Made by a program: the position numbers and the translations under genes. 64,000 nucleotides of DNA. Origin: Synaphobranchus kaupii. Its lineage: Eukaryota; Chordata; Actinopteri; Anguilliformes; Synaphobranchidae. Location of the stretch: positions 58,088,157 to 58,152,156 of the forward strand of contig CM056381.1 of the NCBI GenBank assembly GCA_029718625.1, in the 5' to 3' direction. Within the stretch, counting starts at the first letter, position 1, and each line of letters opens with the position of its first letter. The notes under the pieces are model-generated. The model was given only the letters and a program-made list of their open reading frames with translations, was not told the DNA's origin and made no database searches. Below are positions 57,934-64,000 of this stretch, piece by piece.

Positions 57934-58383
57934 TTAACCCCTTCACGCAGATGCCAAATTTAGTAAATTCTCAACTATTAAGGGGTGTTCTCACAGAAAC
58001 TTGGAAAATGGCTTAAATGAAACAAGACAGTTGTACCATTTACAATACTGACTTAGATTCGTTTATTTTCATAATTTAGGTCAAAATAAAGTGCCACACA
58101 GGAAAAGAAATCTTGGGAAATTGAAAAAGTTGTTTTTCTGTATAGTTTGCAATGCAATACTGAGAGCTACCAATTTAAAACAGGTAACACTATACATTTC
58201 CTGGATCATACACTCCATAAGTGTGCAAATTCTGAGGGTGATCATCGTAAGATCTATGAAGCAAATTCCATCTAAATCTGTCCAAAATGGCTAAATTGTG
58301 CATTGCTGTAAATCATAAAATAATCATATATTTAACTACAAATCAACTGTTTTGCAACCCTTTTCAAAAGGGATTTACTATAG
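57934..58383 (+). repeat. Window-wide dispersed repeat, copy D
   Basis: It starts TTAACCCCTTCACGCAGATG and holds all the shared blocks in order: ATTTTCATAATTTAGGTCAA, AATAAAGTGCCACA, TATACATTTCCTGGATCATA, CAAAATGGCTAAATTGTGCA and ATAATCATATATTTAACTAC. It stops where a mariner/Tc1-type end begins. With copy C it best defines the left end of the family. Confidence 0.75.
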
Positions 58384-58660
58384 ATATACAGATCCTTTCC
58401 AAAAAATTAGAATATAATGGAAAAGTTTTTTTTTTTCCATAATTCTATTCAAAAAGTGAAACTTTCATAGATTATAGATTCATTACACACAAAGTGAAAT
58501 ATTTCTAGCCTTTATTTGTTTCATTTTTCATAATTTTGGCTTCCAGCTCCAGAAAACCCCCAAAACAGTATTTCAAGAAATTAGAATAGTGTGTCGAAAA
58601 TCAGCATTTACTTCAGTTATTTCTGAGAATTTACAATCAGGTTAGCCACACATTACTTCA
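58384..58660 (+). mobile_element. mariner/Tc1-type terminal fragment
   Basis: TATACAGATCCTTTCCAAAA followed by AATTAGAATATAATGG, and then TTCAAGAAATTAGAATAG about 200 bp on, is the terminal and subterminal pattern of a common fish mariner/Tc1 group (CAGGTCCTTCTCAAAAAATTAG). No transposase and no opposite end are found. Confidence 0.65.
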
Positions 58661-58734
58661 TAATGAACACTTTGCAGAAGGGAAATAATAAAAAATAAAG
58701 TAAAAACAGAAGAAACCCTCAATAAGATCCTAGG

Positions 58735-59045
58735 TTTGAATCGAGGCCAGGGGCTTTTCTATGTTGAGTTTGCATCTTCTCCACATGTCCACATGGGTTT
58801 CTTCAGGGTACTCCGGTTTCCTCCCACAGTCCAAAGATATGCAGGTTTGGAGACTAAATTGTCCGTATGATTGGGTGAGTGAATGGTGTGTGTGCCCTGT
58901 GATGGATTTGCATCCTGTCCAGGGGGGTATTCCTGCATCTCATCCAATCATCTCATCTCATCTCATCACATGCTGGGATAGGTTCCAGCCGCCGTAACCC
59001 TGACCAGGAATAACTGGATTAGATGGAATGGATGGACGGATGGAA
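58735..59045 (+). mobile_element. LINE-like 3' end repeat with GGATGGA tail
   Basis: GGTTTCCTCCCACAGTCCAA, ATATGCAGGTTTGGAGAC, CCTGTGATGGATTTGCATCC, GCTGGGATAGGTTCCAGCCG and the closing GGAATGGATGGACGGATGG are blocks of a very widespread vertebrate (notably fish) repeat that ends in GGATGG units. The tail suggests the 3' end of a non-LTR retrotransposon. I am not sure which clade. A (TCATC)n insertion lies at about 58948-58969. Confidence 0.65.
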
Positions 59046-60237
59046 ACCATCAATTTGGGAAAGAAGGAAATTATTCCCCGGACTCCAAAGGTGATCTAGC
59101 TGAACTCTTGGGAAATAGTGGGATGCAAAAAAGAACAATTCAATGAACAAACATTTTGGAGAAAATAGGTCAGCACAGTCATCCATCTCGGTGTTGTGTT
59201 AGCGCGTGCACCAGTACTAAGAACAGCCATTTTGAAGGGAGTCCATGTATCAATATTGAGTCAAAAAGACAGCACAGCTGAATAATCTTATCCAGTTTCT
59301 CACACACTTGGGCCCAGGCATTACATGGCTACCAGAGCCATGTTTCCCAATCAAAATAAATATAACCGATTTAAAACAACTGCACAACTTTTCCTCATCA
59401 GAACAGAATGAATGTCACTGAATCAGGATTACCACCTCTAATCACTTGATGAACATTGGATTCTTGAATTTTAAAACTGCCCTTGTGATGAATTAAGGCC
59501 AATGCTGTACTTGGATTAGTGAATTTCAGTATTCATTACCTATTGCATAATCGGGAAGTGAAAGACCATTTCCTAATTGCAGCTCAAAGCATGACATTTG
59601 GCAGGAACAGACCAGTATGAGAATGCACATCTGGACCAAGGGCATGATAGTATTTCATGCATGAAACCTTTATTCCAGAAGGGTTCCTTTTGACCTTGAC
59701 CGTAAAGGCTGATTGAGGCAGGATCTTTCCTCATTGTCGGGTAACTGTTAAAGGAAGATACATTGGAACAGCACTTTCAGCACACCTGCTCTGGGCACTA
59801 ATGAAAAGCACAAACTGCATGCAACAGATTACACCATGGGGATATTATGTCTTTGGGTGGCTGAGGTCCACCTGGAGAGGAAAGAAAGATATGTCCCTAT
59901 TGGCTCCTCTTTCACATCAACTTGACATTTTAAGAGCCCTAGCAAGTAATTGATGAGGCAGAACACAGTAAACAATTTCAATGCAAATGATGTGGAATGA
60001 TTTATTCCAAGTGAGTGCATTGTCAGTGCTTAGTATGGAAAGACCTGGCATAGCTACTTTAGTCCTTAAGTGGTCCAAAACAGCATACTCATTTTGATAA
60101 CACACTGATAAAAGCCTGAAGTGTGCTCATTTGTAAATTGCATAAACAGACTTAAGACAGTGAAGAAAATACATTTTTACTCATGTTAAGCATACGCTGT
60201 GTTGTTAACATGATCAAGCACAGTTCAGTAATTACTT
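59046..60237. other. No gene seen
   Basis: Unassigned sequence, no supported feature. Confidence 0.5.
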
Positions 60238-60285
60238 TTACATTACAATTATTTGGCAGACGCTTTTATCCAAATAATAATAATA
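60238..60285 (-). mobile_element. Fragment of a SINE/L2-type tail
   Basis: On the minus strand it reads TTGGATAAAAGCGTCTGCCA then AATAATTGTAATG: the GGATA loop, GCGTCTGC and TGTAATG of the SINE tail, but the 5' stem strand has changed. Only the last part of the element remains. Confidence 0.65.
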
Positions 60286-60715
60286 CATAGAAGTGAAATT
60301 ACTTATTACTCAGGTCAGTACTTTATTTGAGCCAATTTATAGGATTGTCAGTTACCTGCTGATTGGAAGGTACCTGGAACTCTCGGGATTGGAGCTCCAT
60401 GACTTCAAGAGTGGAATCCATCCATCAGTCATCTCAGCTAATAGTCAATATACCCTCATCGTGCCAAAGCTTCAAGATCTCCATGTGATGTAACTGCCAG
60501 TCCTTGCCTGTTTCCTGAAGGCACTTGTGTACCCATCTATCATGGACCTTCTTGTTGCCATTGTAAAACTTATGAAAGTTTCCAATATTTGTAGCATCAA
60601 GGATTGTAATGGTGTTGATCGTTGAAAGAGCAACATGACTGAAGATACACCAACATGATTCTCTCCTCCGGGAGCCAAATTGACTACATTTGCATAATAA
60701 CCGCATTAGCATCTG
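60286..60715. other. No gene seen
   Basis: The minus frame at 60434-60745 (103 codons) has no recognisable domain. Confidence 0.45.
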
Positions 60716-60760
60716 TGAGGGGGAGTATAAGGTTCGGAGAACCAAACGCGACCGATAAGG
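60716..60760 (-). mobile_element. LTR end fragment, related to the 45103 LTR
   Basis: GAGGGGGAGTATAAGGTTCG then GAGAACCAAACGCGACCGA lines up with the left edge of the LTR at 45110 (GGGGGAGTCGGGTTCAGAGG, ACCAGACACGACAGA). On the minus strand this is the 3' end of an LTR. The remainder is lost or diverged. Confidence 0.45.
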
Positions 60761-61771
60761 ATTTCTAAAAGCGTATCAAGAAAGATTTATCAAAAGATTT
60801 ATCAAATTTATCAAAAGAGCCACTCATCTAGGTTTTATTCTGATAAGGTAGGCTGCCTGTTTACACTGCTGCAGCGGGCGGCAGCGTGACTTTGCAAACA
60901 TTTTTTTCTGAAAATAGATAGCGTGCTAGAACATATATTGCAAACTACTGGAGTTGTAAATAGGCTACCAGTAAGATGTTAAGAAGCTGTCTGTCGTGTT
61001 TATTGTTGATCTATAGCATTTTCGGTTACCTAAGGTTTATTGTGGGCTGGGCTTTGGCCATTATCACTTCGTGCACTATGCGGGATGATGATGATGGGAC
61101 TGATGGCCCATCAATGAAAAAAAAAGGATGCAGATGCTGTGTGGCGTTGGCTTTGGCGGTTCCTGACCCTAAAAAAAGCCTGACGGTTCTAGTATTAAGG
61201 AGAAAAAAAACATGCAATACTCTTAAAAATAAAGGTCATGCATACTGTGGAGCACTAGAAATGATATACTTCTGACTATGTAAGAGTCTATATAATTAAA
61301 TGGATGTGTGGCAGTAAAAGATATAGCAAAGGGAAAAAGTCCAATAAAGTACTACTCTCTCTACTCCTTTTTCACACTCTTACTTCTTAGCTCTTGCCTC
61401 TTGCTCTTATTCTGGACTCTTGTATCCTGCCTACCATCCCCTCTGGAGGTGGGAAAGATTAGGTTTAGAGAGGCAAAGAAACACGCAGAGAGAATCTCTC
61501 TCCCGGTTTTTGTAGCCACAACGAATGGTCCCTTACTCTGAGTTAACGTGTTCTTGCATACCCAGATACCAGAACTGCATCCACTAAAGGATCTGTTTAT
61601 TTACCAGCTACACTTGGCTATCATTCTGCAACACAGCCACAAGTGAACATCCAGGGAACGCTACCACGCACTGACAGTGAACCCGGAAAAGTTCCAGAAA
61701 GATATATCCAAATTTAAATGTAAATTATTTTCCATAATTACAGCAGAAGTTAAGTTTTGTACCCATAGACA
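60761..61771. other. No gene seen
   Basis: An AAGATTTATCAAA motif repeats at 60782-60815. Plus frames at 60976-61275 and 61308-61541 have hydrophobic starts but no recognisable domain, and lie among transposon debris. Confidence 0.4.
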
Positions 61772-61859
61772 TTAAAGCTGCAGTAGGCAAGTTTATACAA
61801 GTTTATACAATAAAATATACAAGGCAAAAAGACTTCCCCCTTTTGCTCTCATACCTCCT
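61772..61859 (+). mobile_element. Left part of an older TTAA-flanked element
   Basis: TTAAAGCTGCAGTAGGCAAG is a recognised start of a fish non-autonomous DNA transposon family with TTAA duplication. The element is cut at 61859 by the GGGCCC-ended transposon and resumes after 63844. Confidence 0.55.
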
Positions 61860-63844
61860 GGGCCCTATCTTGGCGATCTTGGCGCTTAGTCTAAGCGCAT
61901 GGCGCTAAGTCCATTTAGGGCGTGTCCAAGTCCACTTTTGCTATTTTAACGGCGTGTTTTTTTGGCGCTAAGCACGGCGCATGGCGCAACTGGGCTGAAC
62001 CTAGTCGCTTCATTAATTATAGGTGTGTCTTGGGCGTGACATTCAATAAACCAATCAAAATGTCATATCCCATTCCCTTTAAAAGCCTGCTTATCCACCT
62101 TGGCGGATTGCTTATGATGGCGAAACAGACATGCTCGTGCGTGTTTAGTGTGATCAAGGAATAGGCTAAATGGAGTATGATCAATATTATTCGGACTAAC
62201 CATTAGCCTATGAGTTCCCGGTAATTCCAGACAGGGCTGTTATTTTACAAAATATGTGCGGTTAAATTTCGTTAAAAGGACCTGCAACAGCTGAGAATAA
62301 GCTATCAATGGCTTCAGTCTCACCTTAGAAAACGCCAAATTAGCCTGCTTGTTCAGCGAATTTCGTTTGATTATGCAATGAAAGTGTCAAACATCAATTC
62401 CAAGAGGCTGTTCTCATGGAATTCTCGAAGTTCAAGCTTCATCCAAAGTTCATTAGGCTACCTGCATAGTAGGCTAATATTGATTAATAACATACATACC
62501 GTTATTTTGCCTTAATGATGACACTAAATAGCCTACAATAAAGCTGTCAGGTTTGCAACCCATAAGTTCACGCATATTTCCCCTTGTTTAATAATGTCCT
62601 GTTTATGGAAATGTGACCAACCTGTTTTACTCGTAGCGTAATCCTTTAAAACAATCCACTTTCCCAGGAAGACCGTGAAACGTGCGACTTGAGAACATGC
62701 AGCTCACGTGCAGAGAATGGCATTAAAATTAATTGTGAATTAATTGTGTAACGTGCTGCAAATTTGTTTTAGTTTCTAATTAGACGCTTAGTTCTCTTTA
62801 AAATCGTTTTGTTCAGTTAAGGAATAACGGGTGAAATCAGCTGGGTTTTAAACGGTGAGAGTATGGAAACCTGGTCACTGTAATTAAAAAAAATATGAAG
62901 GACGAAGAATAGCTAAGGTTACAATTTAGTTAACATGGTGACATCTCCGTTTTTTAACCATAGGCTATCGAAAAAAACCTTATGCACAGCGAATTCGCTG
63001 TAGCCTAGGCTATTTGAAAAACAATAAATGCAATATTCACTGGACAAGGTTTTGAACTTTTTTCAGTCACAAACCATTCTATTTACTTACAGGCTGTATT
63101 CATAGATAAACAGAGCTGTATTGTAATGACATCTGAAGCGCATTTTCAGAACTTAAATGTCCGTCTATTGCCGTGCGCGAGTTTTCCATTGAATGACAAT
63201 TCACGCATTAGGTGCAAAGACAATTCGCGCATTAGGCTTGATAGCTATAGGTGTTATCAGCTCCTTTTTAATGGATAGCCATTGTCCCGTACCATCGCAC
63301 ATCGCCTGGATGTTGATGGAGTGGGCTGAGAGCAATGTAATGTGGCATTGTTTCCCTTCGCTGAGGGAAAGGTATGTGGACCTATGGAACCTTTTATTAT
63401 TATGCATTTTTGATATAGCCTACACAATAATAATATTTCACATTGTGATCTAGATATTTTAGTCATGCCTGTGCACGCCCCTGTGTGTAACAGACAGGAG
63501 GGTATGCGCGTTGTGCACACGCCTATGTAGACGCACTTATATGCGCCGTTAAAATAGCATGTAAACAACTGCGACATGACTTTAGACCAGGTTTGTGGTG
63601 GTTCTAGCGCAAGCGCTTTCTGCTGGCTCAAGATAGCAATACGCCAAAAAGAATCCTGGCCACTCCTCATCTTAAGACCAACACGCCCAGTTCACTAATG
63701 ATGGCGCAAGAGTTACGCCGTCAAACATGCTAGTTTGACGGCGTATGCGTTAGGCGTTATTATGGACCTAGCGCCGGGTGTAAGATAGCAAAGACACTTG
63801 CGTTTGCGTTAGCGCCGCTTTGCGCCGGGTGTAAGATAGGGCCC
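61860..63844. mobile_element. 1,985-bp DNA transposon, GGGCCCTATCTT termini
   Basis: The left end is GGGCCCTATCTTGGCGATCT. The right end, read on the minus strand, is GGGCCCTATCTTACACCCGG: a perfect 12-bp inverted repeat followed by GGCGC-rich subterminal DNA on both sides (left to about 62000, right from about 63480). GCGCCGGGTGTAAGATAG occurs twice at the right end. CCT flanks both ends and may be a 3-bp duplication. Frames inside (for example 63257-63670 minus, 137 codons) show no catalytic motif, so it is non-autonomous. A PIF/Harbinger link is possible but unproven. Confidence 0.7.
63714..63745. repeat. Perfect palindrome in the transposon right end
   Basis: TACGCCGTCAAAC (63714-63726) and GTTTGACGGCGTA (63733-63745) pair perfectly across a 6-nt loop, about 100 bp inside the right terminus. 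Confidence 0.95.
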
Positions 63845-64000
63845 CCTATCTCTCTCCTAAGCCCCTCCCACCAAATGATGCTCCAGTGCACGCACGGAAA
63901 CAGGCAGACAGGGAGGGGTTTATTCTACGGGGAGGATGTTTTGCTTGTAGATAGTTGCCCTGATTGGTAGCTGGTTGGTTTTTGTAAGGCCAGGGTAAGA
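63845..64000 (+). mobile_element. Right continuation of the older TTAA-flanked element
   Basis: The C-rich CCTAAGCCCCTCCCACC and the TGATTGGTAGCTGGTTGG stretch look like the interior of the AGCTGCAGTAGG family begun at 61772. Its far end lies beyond the window. Confidence 0.45.

Noticed and set aside
60434..60745. 103-codon minus frame
   Set aside because: No recognisable domain, and its start overlaps an LTR end fragment.
60976..61275. Plus frame with a hydrophobic start, resembling a signal peptide
   Set aside because: The rest is K- and C-rich without a family, and no splice sites or conserved start context support it.
63257..63670. 137-codon minus frame inside the GGGCCC transposon
   Set aside because: No transposase or DNA-binding motif. 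It overlaps the GC-rich subterminal region, where stops are rare by composition.
1..64000. CRISPR arrays, operons, ribosome-binding sites or phage genes
   Set aside because: None is seen. The repeats and composition are those of a vertebrate genome, and no regularly spaced direct repeats with unique spacers occur.

Overview
This window looks like gene-poor, AT-rich intergenic or intronic DNA from a teleost fish. I find no intact protein-coding gene, no rRNA, no functional tRNA gene and no CRISPR array. The vertebrate/fish signs are decayed Tc1/mariner, hAT, piggyBac-type and LTR remnants, many palindromic MITEs, and CA/TG, AAAT and poly-G microsatellites. Two near-identical tRNA-derived SINEs end in (TGTAA)n and carry a CGCTCT-GGATA-AGAGCG stem-loop. 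That tail is the kind described for the eel LINE UnaL2 and its partner SINE, so an eel or other elopomorph is a reasonable guess. Related tails occur in other fishes, so the species is not fixed.

Layout. 0-9 kb: mostly unannotated DNA with two palindromic MITEs (1988-2163, 6631-6748) and one copy of a dispersed repeat. 9-13 kb: a small CpG-rich patch, a tRNA-derived composite repeat (9747-10165), a broken hAT-type transposase on the minus strand (10970-11770) and a full-length SINE (12055-12282). 14-21 kb: an internally deleted Tc1-like element (14964-15486), a 200-bp inverted-repeat MITE with solo ends nearby, a piggyBac-like acidic N-terminal fragment (18865-19161) and an inverted-repeat element (20061-20352). 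21-27 kb: almost featureless. 27-29 kb: a 199-codon minus-strand frame with only two stops, starting behind a possible splice acceptor with a coiled coil, then the second SINE. 29-36 kb: one MITE and sparse repeats.

36-43 kb: a hAT-like MITE, then a Tc1-like transposase cut by a 1,225-bp hAT element with a perfect 8-bp target duplication, then a second hAT-like element holding a member of a window-wide repeat family. 44-48 kb: a hAT-like end, two solo LTR-like units and a perfect 31-bp-arm hairpin. 49-57 kb: a dense transposon cluster that includes a 1,595-bp TTAA-flanked element. 57-64 kb: another copy of the window-wide repeat, a mariner/Tc1-type end, a LINE-like 3' end, an LTR end, and a 1,985-bp GGGCCC-ended element inserted into an older TTAA-flanked element that runs off the window.

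Nothing here works as a pathway. The coding traces are relics of mobile elements or unassigned, possibly pseudogenic, frames. Superfamily names rest on termini, target duplications and motifs read by eye. No database search was run.
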